Of a stretch of DNA of 64,000 bases, positions 47,818 to 60,500 are shown one piece after another. The notes below the pieces were generated by a model. That model was not told where the DNA came from and ran no database searches. It saw only the letters and a list, made by a program, of their open reading frames with translations. Position numbers and translations under genes: made by a program. Every line of letters starts with the position of its first letter. The stretch's first letter is position 1. The DNA comes from Plumapathes pennacea (Eukaryota; Cnidaria; Anthozoa; Antipatharia; Myriopathidae), in the NCBI GenBank assembly GCA_964036295.1, contig OZ038467.1, positions 5,697,001 through 5,761,000 of the forward strand, read 5' to 3'.

Positions 47818-50800
47818 TTAATCATCACTTGTTTTAAGTGAAGCTCTGTGGCCGATTTTGGTCAGATATGGGTGCAACGGTTTTACTTTCTGCCTTCGTG
47901 ACAAGCCGACTCTTCTGGGACGGCTGCTGTGAATCGGCATTTTTGGTTGAGGTGAACTTGTTTCCTCGCCTGTGCATGGATGTTCTTGTCCGGTCAGGTG
48001 ACCTAAAAAAAACAGAGAGAAATAAACACGTTTTGTAATTTCGTAGAACGCTTGTAATTATGGGAGAACGTTGAAGATGTGGTAGTTGTTTACAATGTTT
48101 GTGTCCTGAAGACAGTTTTCTTGTCACACCATGTAATACCTCTGGGCGTCCGATTGTTTTCTTTACTCTGATCAAAAGTCGACTGGCTGATCCAATGCAG
48201 ACATTTAGTGGCTTCACTAATAAGACCAATGAAAAGCTTGGTTGAAAGCTTCTCTTAGATTTCTAAACAATTAGGGTATTTCAAATTGGCACCTACCTAA
48301 AACTGCGCAGGTTTCCCCTTCAACTGAATTCGTTTCTGACACGAGGTGTTTGTAGTTTGATTTCCCTTGCCACTGAAACGCTGATGGTGCTTTCACTGGG
48401 AATTTAGCGTTTTCATCCTTGTTGGGTTGCTCTGTCTGGGGTTTAAAAACATTTGACGCTGCTAAAATATCTATATACATGAACAGTGCATCATTATATA
48501 TTGTTGCTCTAAACAGTACTATTCAACAAACCTGAGTTTTCTGAAAAGCTCCTTTCACAAGGAGCATGGCAAATTCCAGTAATTCAGGGCCATCCAGGTC
48601 GATATCCATTTGAGAAAAAGCTTCTTGTGCATTTTTATAACCTTCGACAAGAACAATAAGAAACTGAGACTTGTAAATTAGTCTTTATCAAGTTAACAAT
48701 ATAACAATATGACAATACTGTGTGCCTCTCTCTTTTTGTACGGCCTCTTCCCGTGAAGCATTAAACTAACTAAATGTTAATAGTTTTCAAACCTTTTTCT
48801 TGGGTAACAAATGCTTCCTCCAATGTCTGCCTCGGCTTATCGTGTTCCAGTTCATTGTGGGGTACACAGGTACCACACATCTGTGATAACTGCTGATAAC
48901 TTCCGGACGCGGGTACAACTTCAGGAGTCACACACAGCTGCTTTACAGGAGTATCGTGCTTCATGCTTGGACTTACTTTATCATCTGAGTCGTCATGTTG
49001 GCCGCTAGGTTCGATGCCCTCTACACAGCTCCCCTGCACCGACTGTGAGCTACTGTCCGAGTTCTCGTTATATTCTTTGTCGTGACAAAAAGTGGACAAG
49101 AATACCGTCTTCTCAGAAGGCAGCAACACGGCTCTATCATTAGGAGTGAGACAAAGAGGCCCTTGCTTTGTACTTGGAGTTACTTCATATTTCAAAGCGT
49201 CGTGTCCGCTAGATTCGATACACTGTAGGCCACTCTCCAACTTCTGTGAATCACTGCCTGAGTGCTCTTCACATTCACTGCTTTGATAACATCCGGGTAC
49301 GCGGGTCCACTTAGAAGACAGCAACACGTCATCAAGATCAGGTGTTGAACAGGGTTGCTGCACAGGAGGATATTGAGTCGTGTTTGGACATTCTTTGTCC
49401 TCTGGTGATTCATTGTGTCCACTAGGTTCTATACACTGTACGTCGCCCCCTAATGTCTGCGAATCGCTGACTGAGTGCTCTCCGCACTCTTTGCATTCAT
49501 AACGTCCGGATACTGCTGGTACCAAGATCTTAGAAGACAGTACCACGTGATCAGCAGATGTCACAAGCAGCTGCTGCGCGGGAGGAGTGGGAACTATTTT
49601 ATCTCTTGAATCATCTTGTTCGCTGGCTTTCATGTGCTCTACCCGATTCCCTGATGCCTCTGAATCACTGACTAAAGTCTGTTCATGTCTGGGTGCCAGT
49701 ATAGTCACCTCAGAAGGCATTGACAGGGTAGTGTCATCTTCAGGTGTGGGAGCTGGGCCTTGCTTCATTTCAGGTGTTATCTCAACTTCATGTTCTCTTT
49801 GTTTTGTCGTATTTTCAGCTGTGCTTGAGGTTGACAAAACCGCAGCTCCTTCAATTGACACAACTGGATGGTTTGCATTGCTACAACGATACAGGAGTTT
49901 GTGGAAGTTCTGCTCGTTCATTGTCATTGGCCTGGGGGGCCTTGACTGCTCTGTTACTTTGCCAATGACGATCTCTGGATCAGAGATCTTGTCTGAATCA
50001 GACTTCATTTCTGGCATCTGCGCCCGGGATTTATCGTCCCTTTCCGTGTTGTCAAAATGTTGTGAGCTGACTGTAATAGCTGAAGAAGCTGTAGAAATAA
50101 CTGTAGCTTCACTTGTAATATCTTCCGTTGTGTGCACTTGAGAGGTTGTTATCCAACTCCCACTCAATTGACTGTCGCTCACTTCTTCAATCATTTCTTT
50201 CTGGAAATAATCAAGGTCCTTGCTGCAAGGCAGTGGCTCAAAATCCATGCCTTTGAATTCGGAGCACAAATGTTCAAGAGGGCCAAAAGATGCAAACGCA
50301 GCCTTGAATGATGACGTGTCTTCGACAGTCAGATCTTCCGCGTAGAATGATGCATCCGTGTCCAAAATGTTTTGGAGGCGAGGAACACATTCCAGGTGCT
50401 GGCACGGTGGAGCATCGTCTTCCTGTGTATTAAGAATATAGGTATGATACCTGTTAGCATTTGCTGAATCTCAGTTATCCTTAACTTTAGGTTACGGATC
50501 CGTAGTTCATGGAACACTGCGGAAAAGGTATAAGTTTTAGAAAATAGACTTGCATGTCACATACTTAGCATCTTGCTCTGAAAATGGATCTTTTGGTTCT
50601 GCTTTTGTTATATGGATCGCCCTAGCATTGTTTGGCATCATTTTATCTTTCTTACTTTTTTCAAATTGCTGCTTCTAGGTCATATGAACTAAAAGCCAAG
50701 GTTGCGCTGGTGCTTTCTTGAAACGTTGTAACAAAGCTTGTTTATTCGCGATGTTTGATCCAAATGAAAACAGCTAATTATAAAGCCCGAAGAAGTATAG

Positions 50801-53087
50801 TTATTGTGTAGAAACAGATTGAATACACTTTAATATTAGACATGCTTTACCTCTTCCAGAAAAGCTGTTTCATCCAGCCGAAGAAAGGATGGGCAGGATC
50901 CCAGCTGACCATAGGACATGGTTTTCTGGGGCGTTGTCGTTCGCTTTGATAAATGTTCGGGTACCACTTGCACCTCTGGCGTATTATGCGGTGCATTTGC
51001 GTTCATATTTCTACTTGCATACCCATAATCTACCACTTGACCAGTATTCATTTCTGTTCTCGTTGGAATAAGACTTTCAGCTTGATGTACAACTATTGCA
51101 TTACCCTGCTTTGTGCTTAGTTCTGACGTGCGAAGCATAACTGAGCCGTTATCGACTCCGTGATACAACTTCAAGTCTTCATCTAGTCTCATCTTCTTTT
51201 CAGGGGGTGGTTCCTGGTGCTGTTTTTCAGTCAAATCCTCATAGAATTCTGGAACCTCTTGACAATCCATGACAATATCCTCGGGCGATAATATAACAGT
51301 TTCTTCACTGCACTCATCCTCTCCTGTCTCTTCAATCACGGATACGGACATCAGTGGAGAGGCAAAACATACTGTGGCTGATGTTTTTCTCTGAGGGTTC
51401 CCTAAGTTATTTGGCGTCTTGAGGATAGATTTGAGGCATACTTCTGCTGATGCCACAATTGGATCATCACGGGCACAGGAGACATCATCTTCTTTTCGCC
51501 TTTCGATGAGTTTTAGCTCTGATTTCCCTCTGATTTTTAGAGCATCTTCCTCTCTTAATACGCCAGCTTGAATTGCCAACGTGAAAAAGTCCACAGTCTC
51601 AGATGTGTTTTGAGGTATTCCTAATGCAAAAAAGAAAATAATAATAATAAAAATAAAAATAAAAATAAAAATAGGACAAACAAATAAAAAACAAGACATT
51701 CGAAACACCATCACACTTTATTTTGTCGAAAACAAGTAGCAACCGAAAAAGAATACAAAACGAACAAGTATATTTTGTAGTTGGTATCCTTATAACCATG
51801 GGTCACTTGAAAAAGTAGACAAGATCTCAAACTTGACTAGAGGGGTTCACAAATAATATACCTGAATACATCGGTTTTTCAAATCTACGTACCTCTGTCC
51901 AGACTTTTCACCCCAATAGTTGGCCAATCCAAAGATACAGACTCAAATCCTGTGAAAAATTTTACATAACAGTTTGACATTACACAACAATAGCGAGTGT
52001 TTTCTTAACCCTAACCCATGTTTTGGCAAAAGATGTGCCATGTATTTGCATCATTTCTCGTGAGATCCCACAGCACAACGCCCTTTTGAAATTACATGAA
52101 CGTGGACTGATACAAAAAGGCTGAAGCTTCTCTAAATGATGAAGATCCAGATAATCTCATTCACATTCAAAACAGCACAAATTATTGGATACATAGAGTT
52201 TATATACACCTTAAAAACACAGTAATATTTGTTGTTTTCTTTAACCAGGAGCACTCGTTTCATGTGACTGCACACATCTAATGTAAGAAGTCGCACCTTT
52301 GCCAAAATGATCATTAGCTCTGTCCTCTTGCAAGACTGGAAAACGGAAACCATATAACCGCCTTTCACATTGGGTTTTTAGAATACTCTTGGGGACATCG
52401 TCACACGATGCGTCAACAAGTGCTGAAGGACTTGTCTTTTCAAATCTCTGAGGTACGACAGAAAAGTCTATGTCGCCACTGCTGTCTCTCGGGACCTCCG
52501 TAGCTTTTCCACATGGCATTGTTTCTTCATATTCATCCGTTCCGTTTAGGCCCAGTCTAGAGACCTGGGAGTTCCTGATTCGCTTCTCTGGAATGTTGCA
52601 TGTCTTCTTATCAAAAGTGCTGTCTTCTGAGCTTGTTTTGTACTGATAAGCAGTCTCGTCTTGAGCAATGGTAAAGGGCGGAAGCTCCTTATAAACTTCC
52701 CTGTCTGTAAGCTTTACCGTTCCACGTCCTGGCAAATACACAAAGGTAGCCATTTTAGTAGCGGTTCTCACGAACTTGTGGAAGGTCAGGATTTTGCAAA
52801 TGAATTTGCTAACTACAAACTGACCTGAACTACCGATATTCATAACAAAACATTGCATTTTTCATTCGTTTACCAGTAGGTTTTCAAGACAGATATATTC
52901 TGCAAGTTTTGTGCTGCCCCTAATAAAAGGCACCACGCGATGTTTATTGGCAAACTGGGTGTTATTAGGTGTGTTGATTGCGGGTAGTAAAATGTTTTTA
53001 CGTACCTTGCTCACACTCGAAAAAAGTGGCATCATGTGGAGTAACATTTGGGCCCTCAATGCAGTCAGTGGAATATGTAAGATCCAT
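47818..53087 (-). CDS. RAD51AP2-like RAD51-interacting protein (8 exons)
   Basis: Predicted 1134 residues, close to the length I recall for vertebrate RAD51AP2. Exons in coding order: 53087-53006, 52728-52297, 51949-51893, 51620-50851, 50422-48793, 48641-48532, 48435-48297, 48002-47818; all junctions keep phase. The C terminus reads RRVGLSRRQKVKPLHPYL (residues 1103-1120), matching the RAD51-binding motif of RAD51AP1/RAD51AP2; Leu1107 and His1117 stand at the spacing of the two residues known to matter in human RAD51AP1 (Leu319, His329). The rest is acidic, Ser/Thr-rich and probably disordered. SILK sequences at 142-145 and 255-258 resemble PP1-docking motifs. Exon 5 has four or five 70-residue degenerate repeats with QCIEPSGH and SDSQ. 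Expected role: recruitment of RAD51 or DMC1 in recombination. Name rests mainly on the C-terminal motif. Confidence 0.65.
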
Positions 53088-53518
53088 TTGCACCGACCTG
53101 CTGATATAAGTTTGCAACAAATGTCAGTTTCACTTATCCATCCATGGGCCGATCAGATCATGAATGCAGTGGTTCGACTTCTAAAACAAGACAAATGTCA
53201 TGTTTCACTTACCATTAAATTGTTTTCAGTATGTTTGTGAGTAAGGCGCCTACATTGGCCGTCGTTTGCATGCGACTAAGTCACCCAAGTCTCTGTTGTC
53301 CAATTTTCTAATCTTTAAATCTTCCAAATACATTTAAAAGAGTCTTCAACACAACAACAGCCGCGAAAATGGCGGGAACATGCTGCCGCGGCCGCGCCGG
53401 AAGTTTTGGCGGGAATATGACGCCTCCCCCCTCCCCCTCCCCCTCCCCCACGGGTTGTCCGCCATTGACTTTGTAAACTAGATTCCGGGTTCTCTCGTTC
53501 TTTTTGGTGTCGGCCGAT
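53088..53518. promoter_or_regulatory. Divergent promoter of RAD51AP2-like gene and TMEM65
   Basis: 431 bp between opposed start codons. Contains a consensus E2F site TTTGGCGGGAA (53405-53415), a YY1-like AAAATGGCGGG near 53367, a GC-rich GCGGCCGCGCCGGAAG stretch with an ETS-like core, and a run of CCTCCCC repeats. No TATA box seen, as expected for a housekeeping bidirectional promoter. Confidence 0.55.
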
Positions 53519-56137
53519 ATGATCAAAACCAATATTGAAATGATCGGTCGATGCAGTGTTTTGCGGATTCTAAGAACAATTGCTCCTGAATTCTGCCCAA
53601 ATGGCCTCCACAACCGGCATATACAGAGATATCCACTGCGTCACATATACCGTGGCAAGGGGGGTGGTATCAGTGTCTTGATCAGCCTGCAGAATGCTGA
53701 AACATTCGTAGCATCCTTGAAAGCCCAAGAACGAGAACTGCTGAAAGAAGCGCTTACAAAAACTGACCGGCTTTCAGATTCAGAAGAAGAAGGTAACTGT
53801 GGTGAGCAGCTTACTGTATTGTGACCAGGGGCGGATCAAGTAGAAAATCTGACGCCGAAAGCGCGATCTTCTTGAGGGCCAAGGTTTTGTGTTTATAGAA
53901 ACGCCATTTTGAAAGGATGAGAACGGAAGTAAAAAACCCAGTATGAGTCCCCCCACCCCTCTCTCTCTTTCTGGATATGACCATAAGTTAGAACCTGACC
54001 CCATGAAAAATCGACCATGAAAAAGTTAAATCCTTCCATCACCCTCCTGGGAAAGGCGTTTTTTTGGCATTTGGTAGCGGGGCACATGGATTTTTCATGG
54101 TAATCTGGATTTTCCACATTGTACCACAAACAGAGGGAGCGGGACAAAGGCAGGGACAGAGATATACACAGACAGAGAAACAGATAATCATACCTTCACC
54201 TGGGTACTAGACAATTACAACAGAAAGAGGGAGACTGAGACAGACAACAATGACAAAGAGTCAAGGCAAACGCTACCAGATATATGCAGAGAGACAGAGA
54301 AAGGTGGATAATAGTCATTACTTAGAGTTCTGATTAATACATTACTTGTGGTTGTGGCTAGTAGAATATTAGACACTTTCTCAATAACTTCATGATGATG
54401 ATGATTGGTGACATGCAGACAAAGGCACCAACAGACACAAAGATGGACACAGAGGAAAATACATAATGAGTGGGGGGTTCCCCAATGACAAGAATCTGTC
54501 AAATATCGTAGGTGATTTAATAGTGTTTTGTGTCCAAATTTCAGCCAATGCAAGAACAACAGTTCCTCCAACAGCTTCTCAACTAAGAATGGGTGAGTCT
54601 ATTTTTCCCTCTGAATGTTGAAAATATATATTGGAAAGCCAGTCAAATCCAGTGTTAACCAAACTTTTGTTGCCTTTTGTTTACTAATAACTCAAAGTAT
54701 AGTTACTCCCGGGCTCAAAATACAGCTTCTTCCAACCATTAAAATAGACTGTAATGAATGATGCAATGAAAATCAGTATTGTCCAATCAGTTTTTGTTTG
54801 AGCAAGGTATACAAAGCCAACTTCTCTTTACTGTATGACATATTTCTGGTGAACATGAGAAACTGAAGGATAGAATTGAACTTGATCAGTTTTGGGCGTT
54901 AGCAAACATTGCCTTGTTTCAATATTTTTTTGCAAAACTATTCAAACAAATTAGTTTGAGGCAGTAATATTTATTTAATAGCCTGATCATGCTTTGAACT
55001 GGCCCAGGATGTGTTTTTAATATTATTTTCTTTCTATTTTTTATAGCTGCAATCCACACTGCAATTCCTTTCATTGGTTTTGGACTCCTTGACAATGCTA
55101 TAATGATTACGGCTGTAAGTATGTGTTAGTGAGATATATTTTCATTCATATTTTCTAATTTAATTCTCTGACTGGCACAAATAAAACCATATTGCTTTGA
55201 AAATTGTACATTTTTACAGGGAGAATATATTGACCACTCAATTGGAGTAGCACTTGGAATATCAACAATGGCTGGTAAGATGAGTCATTCCCTGGTCATT
55301 TAAATATAATTTAATAAATGTGATCAAATTCAATATTGTTGATTGTCAGATTATGTACAATTTGACTATTTAATTTTCCCATATCATATTTATTTTAATA
55401 CTTAAGTGCAAAGTATAATAATTGTGTTGATGTTGATCCCTAGCTGCTGCACTTGGTAATCTTGTGTCTGATGTCTGTGGAATTGGGTGAGTAACATTTG
55501 ACCCCACTAGAGGCAAACTTTCGAAATAAAATTGTGGGCTTAATTCACTTTATTTAAATTTGCAGTCTTGCACATTATGTGGAGGCTATAGTAAACAGAC
55601 TGGGTTTCACAGGAGGAAAACTCACAACCAAGCAAAGAGAGATGCCAAGGACACGAATTGCAACAAACCTGGTAACAATTTATGTACTCCTGCAATACGC
55701 CCATGCTCTCTATACTTCTGTTGCTCTGTACTTTCATCTCTGCCTCTTTCTCTCTCACACACACTCTAATATACTTCAGGCAATCTTGTTCCCAGAGCAT
55801 TGTTCCTAGTTCTCTGGAAAGAATAATATTATTGGTTTTAATGGTCTGCAAATAGGAAAACTGGTTAAATGTTGTATTTTGCATTTTTGTTGAGCATGTG
55901 TGCTGTCTGAAGTTAGAAAATTTATATGGGAATGACTTTGGGTTGTATCTGAGTTGTGGTGTATGAGGGCCATGCAGTTTGTCTCCAAAATACTATACTT
56001 ATTCGCATTTCCATGACAATCAACAGGGTAGAGCCATTGGGATTTCAATTGGATGTATACTAGGAATGTTCCCATTGTTATTCTATGAAGGTGATGGGAA
56101 GGACAAGCAGACAGAGAAACAAGAAATGACAAACTGA
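53519..56137 (+). CDS. TMEM65: TMEM65, mitochondrial membrane protein (complete, 7 exons)
   Basis: TMEM65 is a mitochondrial inner-membrane protein linked to sodium-calcium exchange and respiration, and in heart also to intercalated discs. Exons: 53519-53792, 54545-54592, 55047-55114, 55220-55274, 55444-55486, 55566-55671, 56027-56137; 234 residues. Start MIKTNIEMIGRCSVLRILRT is basic and amphipathic, fitting a targeting peptide. Hydrophobic segments: AIPFIGFGLLDNAIMITA, SIGVALGISTMAAAALGNLV, and GISIGCILGMFPLLF near the end. The FGLLDNAIMI and ALGNLVSD blocks are family hallmarks. The family length is about 240. An in-frame TTG upstream was not taken as start. Confidence 0.95.
53820..54544. 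other. First TMEM65 intron
   Basis: Intron sequence with an imperfect purine-rich stretch at 54130-54310 (GACAGAGA-type repeats). No gene. Confidence 0.6.
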
Positions 56138-57814
56138 AATTTGGAGACAACATGGGAGTCAACACAGTTATTTAAAAGGGCTGTACCAGTAGTTTTATCT
56201 CAGGGATGGACCCTGCAGGAGAAAATCTGGCCAGTTTTCAAATGTCACTGCCAAAGGCATTATCTTCTAGATGGTTTGAGGGCATGCTTCCCTAAAAAAG
56301 AAATTGAGATTTGGCTCTTCAAAAGTGCCATTTCTGGAGGCTGAGAAGTACAGTAGGTTTAGAAAATCTGACTGATATTCCATAAACTGGCCTAGTGGCC
56401 AATCCCACAATAAATTATTTGGAGGGGTTATCAAGGGATGTGGCTCACCTTTTCAAGGAATTATGCCATTTTATCGTATCATAAAACTGTTATCTATCAT
56501 AATTATTGACAGCTGAATAATATTCAATAATTTGACATTTCTAAGTTTGAGCACCCAGATGCTACGAGAATAAGGAAATTAAAAGTACAGATTGCATTGA
56601 ATTCGTACCACTACATCAAACATAAACTAATGAGCAAGACTGAAACAGGAAACTGAAATTGATCATTTCCATGAGTGTTCTTTCCAGTCATGTATTGCAT
56701 AAATATCATACTCGATGGCTGCATGTGCAGCCATACACCAAAACTTTCAAATTCAACTTTCTTTCATGGTAGACTGTATTATAGACTTCAATGAAGATGC
56801 ATTATGTTGCATTCTTATACATTGTAATGATCGAATGGCTATCTTTGGTTTTAAGCCATCTTCTACAATGTTTATGCGCAAGTGCTTGCTAAACATTCCT
56901 CGTATCAGAGGCTGTGGCCCGTCAAGCTTGAGAAACTGGTCTATTCCTTACGATACATTGATGTGCAGCATTTTTCTTTCTCACATAAAAAGACCACCAG
57001 AATGCTATTTTTTACAGCCTTTGTGCTGTTTTCAGCAGACTGTGTAAGAGAATATTGCTTACTATATATTTTGGAGACTGCATGACTGACTTGTGAATAT
57101 ATTATTTTAATGATGCAATAATAAAATGAATCTTGACCTTTGTCTAGTCACTTAAACATTATTACTTCATGCAAGTTCTTGACCTTTCATAGGAACCTTT
57201 ATGCAATATGGAGAACGTGGCTTTTGATACATATATTGCCATCAGTTCTCAACATCACATTTTCTTCTCAAAGGGAAGAATATGTATTTTGAGCATGATG
57301 AAAGGGCCAAGACAAATTTCCTTAAACATAGGAAGGAAGGATGCAGATGTGGAGGATTTTAATACCCAGTGGGTGTTTTTTTTATCAGGGAGCAGGGGCT
57401 GGGAGGTTTGAGTTTTCAATCCAGATTAAACTCTGATTGCAGAGTGAATAACGACAACACAGCTGTTGTTTATGTGGCAGTTACAGTACTGTATAAATAT
57501 ACAAGAAGGCAATGACTGGTGTCTTTATTTGTGCAAACTGAGCAGGACAAACTGCTGTAAGAGAAGTGTCATGGTATCTTTTACCAACTTGTAATTTCTT
57601 AATAACACCCTCACTGCAGCTTTCAGTTGTATTAAGAAAGAAAACCATACTGTTGAAGAGTTACACAAATTACACTCTTGTATATTTACGTTAAATTGTG
57701 GAATTTGACCAAAATCACTCCACAAAGATATAGTTCTATGTAAATAACTATCACTTGGACTGGAATGGTCCTATAAATTCTGCACATAATAAATTACTAT
57801 TCTAATCTCTTTGA
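56138..57814. other. Convergent 3' flanks of TMEM65 and OSER1-like gene
   Basis: Region between two stop codons on opposite strands, presumably with both 3' UTRs. It contains dispersed repeat copy 2 at 56741-56990. No supported coding sequence. Confidence 0.55.
56741..56990 (+). repeat. Dispersed repeat, copy 2
   Basis: Same-orientation relative of 2527-2780, sharing ACTTTCAAATTCAACTTTCT near its left end and GTGGCCCGTCAAGCTTG toward its right. Confidence 0.6.
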
Positions 57815-59401
57815 TCATGTGTACATCATCTCGGCCATGGCAGACATGGGTTTAGGTATGTGTAGTAGCTGTTCAAAATATGCTGCAAGTTCTTCAGGAG
57901 TGGTATCATCTAAGTTCAGACTCCCAACACTTTGGGCTCTCCTGTGCTGTTCACCACAACCGCTAGTAATGTCTCTCAGATCGACAGTTGATTTCACCCC
58001 CTGTTTTATCAGTTTACTTGCAGCCTGCTTTGTTGAAGATGCACTGATCATTGCTTCTAGTTCACACCCCGTGTTCGATACCTCAGCAGCTGCTCTCTTC
58101 TCTGAGCCTGCTGCTTCATTTGATTTCTTGATCCGTCTGAGATGTCCACTCTTGTACACAAAAGTTGGCTTTTTAAGCATGCATCTTCTTTGCTTTGAGT
58201 TTATGTCTTTAACTTCACTGGAAAGTGAGTGTGATCTTGGTCTTTGTTGTAACCGTCTCCTAACAAAGAGTGATCAGAAAGTTCTCCTTTCACCATGAAC
58301 AATAATATTAGAATGTGAAATTAAAACAAAAAATGCCAACTACAGTTGACATGATTGTCATCATGATCAAGCAGCCTACATTCTTGAATGTATGGTCACT
58401 GTTCTGTGTCCATGTTTTTGAAAGTCAAAGGCTTATTAATTAATGCAAAGATGAAACACTAAATGACAGTGAAAGTGAATCACATATATGTGATTTATGA
58501 TGTATGTCATCATTCATAGTGAGGACTAATATGTCAGTCAAACCCACCCACAGGTGAGAAAAGGATGGCAATTTCAACCTTTCTCCCATGAATTTTTATA
58601 AAATAAAAAAATAAAAAAATAAAAAAATGCAGCTATGTCACACTACCTATGTCATCCCAAATAACTGCTCAAGAATATATTAATAAACCATAGTTTTTGT
58701 GGGCCTGAGTTAAGAAAGACTTTCTGATCAGTTCCAGCTGTTACCATCCCTACTGAACTGAAAAGTTGTCTGCATCTTTAGAGCAGTGTGACCTGAGTCA
58801 ACCAACACATCCTTTACAGCGTCCAGTTTATATCCATATCAACCTTTCTTTGATCAGTATGAGTCAGCATGTTATTTAGTTTCTATACAGACCTAAAACT
58901 CTATTTTTTGTCAGTGTTAACTGAAAATTTCAATCAGTTTTCCGTCGTACTATTCTCAGGTCATGTGGTTCCGTGTAGAATTTCCAGTCCGTTGGTTTTA
59001 TAGTCAAGCAACTAATTTTGATATGACAAACGTTTGACAAATATATATTACTCGTGACGTTTTAAGAGTATCTGAATTGTGTATCAAATAATCGAATCTT
59101 ATGTTCATTACAATTAAAAAAATAATACAAAAATCCAGAGAGAACGAAAGAAGAAGGGAAACTGAATGTCTTCTGGAACAAATGAATGACGACAAAACGC
59201 TCGTAAACTGGAGTTGTGAAACAAGCTTCTTTAGTTAACAATTAGGCTTTATGCCGTCATTACTTACGGTCTATTATCCACTCTAAGTTTCTTGAAAATT
59301 GTCTGTAGGTCTTTGTCGGGACTCTCTCTACTGCGGGACTCTTCGTTCCGCGCCTTTTCCTCTTCAACGCCTTCCCGACACGACACACACTCGTCCGCCA
59401 T
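57815..59401 (-). CDS. OSER1: OSER1-like oxidative-stress-responsive protein (2 exons)
   Basis: Exons 59401-59268 and 58259-57815, split codon in phase, 192 residues (the human protein is longer). Both ends carry the family signature: LQTIFKKLRVD near residues 33-43, and IPKPMSAMAEMMYT at the C terminus after a TPEELAAYFEQLLH helix. A basic segment RRLQQRPRSHSLSS follows the splice. The middle is poorly conserved and Ser/Ala-rich. OSER1 is a nuclear, stress-induced, FOXO-linked protein without known enzymatic activity. The start ATG is the first in the exon. Confidence 0.82.
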
Positions 59402-59434
59402 GTTGTTGTCAAGCGTGCTCGAAGCAAATAGTGA

Positions 59435-59508
59435 TGACGTCAGGCTATTGTTCGGTTCTGCCTGCAGCCCCAGTCTCCTCATCCGCGAGTTCCCGCCAAA
59501 TGACGTCA
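59435..59508. promoter_or_regulatory. Paired CREs and E2F-like site upstream of OSER1-like gene
   Basis: Perfect TGACGTCA at 59435-59442 and again at 59501-59508, 34 and 100 bp upstream of the start codon. TTCCCGCCAAA, an E2F-type sequence, directly abuts the second CRE at 59490-59500. Confidence 0.55.
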
Positions 59509-60011
59509 CTGACTACTTGCAGTGTAACCCGTTAATTTGTGGGAAATCGACCAAAATCTTCGTTGTAGTGTCGGGGTTTGGCTAATAATTATTAGGACTT
59601 AAAATTAATAGTGTTTATACGTTGCACCACTCAGCATTAGGCTGCCAGGATGAAAAATGGCTTCGTTAGAGACTTCGTTATAAAGGGGTTCGTTCTATCT
59701 GGGTTCCACAGTAAAGAACAACAGTTATTGTTTATTTTGGACTAGTCGATGTTAAACCCTCTTCCAAGAAAACAGCAAAACAAGGTATTGTGAGCCATTA
59801 CGGCGCCCTTATTCCTAACTGCTTACATGGCAGGAGTGAAGTTCGGCTTTGCGCTGGGATATTCGAGCAAACGTTTCACTCTCCCAAGATCGCGCACGTT
59901 AGCATGGAACTGTTTTGCAGCCCTGCTTTATTTCTACATTGGACCGACCTAAATGTGGTTACAGGATGGCATACGTCCTTTCCGGCCTCTCTACCCAAAT
60001 GAAATTTAAAG

Positions 60012-60060
<49 letters not shown>

Positions 60061-60456
60061 AGAAGAAAAAAAAGAGGCTTAATAACAACTTTTTACTCTT
60101 TAGGTTTTATTTGACAGGAAACGTAAGTTTTCTTGGTTCAGTCCAACTTATCTTTGTAGCGAAAACATTGAATTACAGTGATATTTGGCCAGGATAAACA
60201 AGAAAGTTCATATTCAATGATTTTATGTAAGCGAACGTTTGATCGCACAGCAGAGCACTCGTTCCTTCAAATTAACACCTTTTGGTTGGTGTTTTGTTGC
60301 GACCGCTGGTTGTTCTGTTGTTGATTTTAGATTGAGTCAATCGATACCGCTCTATCTACGAATATTTGTAAATTTAAGCCTAATTTCTGTAAACCAAAAT
60401 TTGCCTTATTTAAGAGCCGTATCCCAAAAAAGTACACCCTATATAAGAACAAATAC

Positions 60457-60500
<44 letters not shown>

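Noticed and set aside
47834..48229. Open frame SPDRTRTSMHRRG on the minus strand as the last exon
   Set aside because: The splice phase of the preceding exon selects the other frame, which yields the RAD51-binding motif and a stop at 47818.
49587..50141. 184-codon open frame on the plus strand
   Set aside because: Antisense shadow of the RAD51AP2-like exon 5; no independent signal.
52241..52858. Start of the RAD51AP2-like protein at 52858 or 52753
   Set aside because: A separate upstream exon (53087-53006) with ATG, good donor and matching phase joins the acceptor at 52728; the upstream part of the long open frame then becomes intron.
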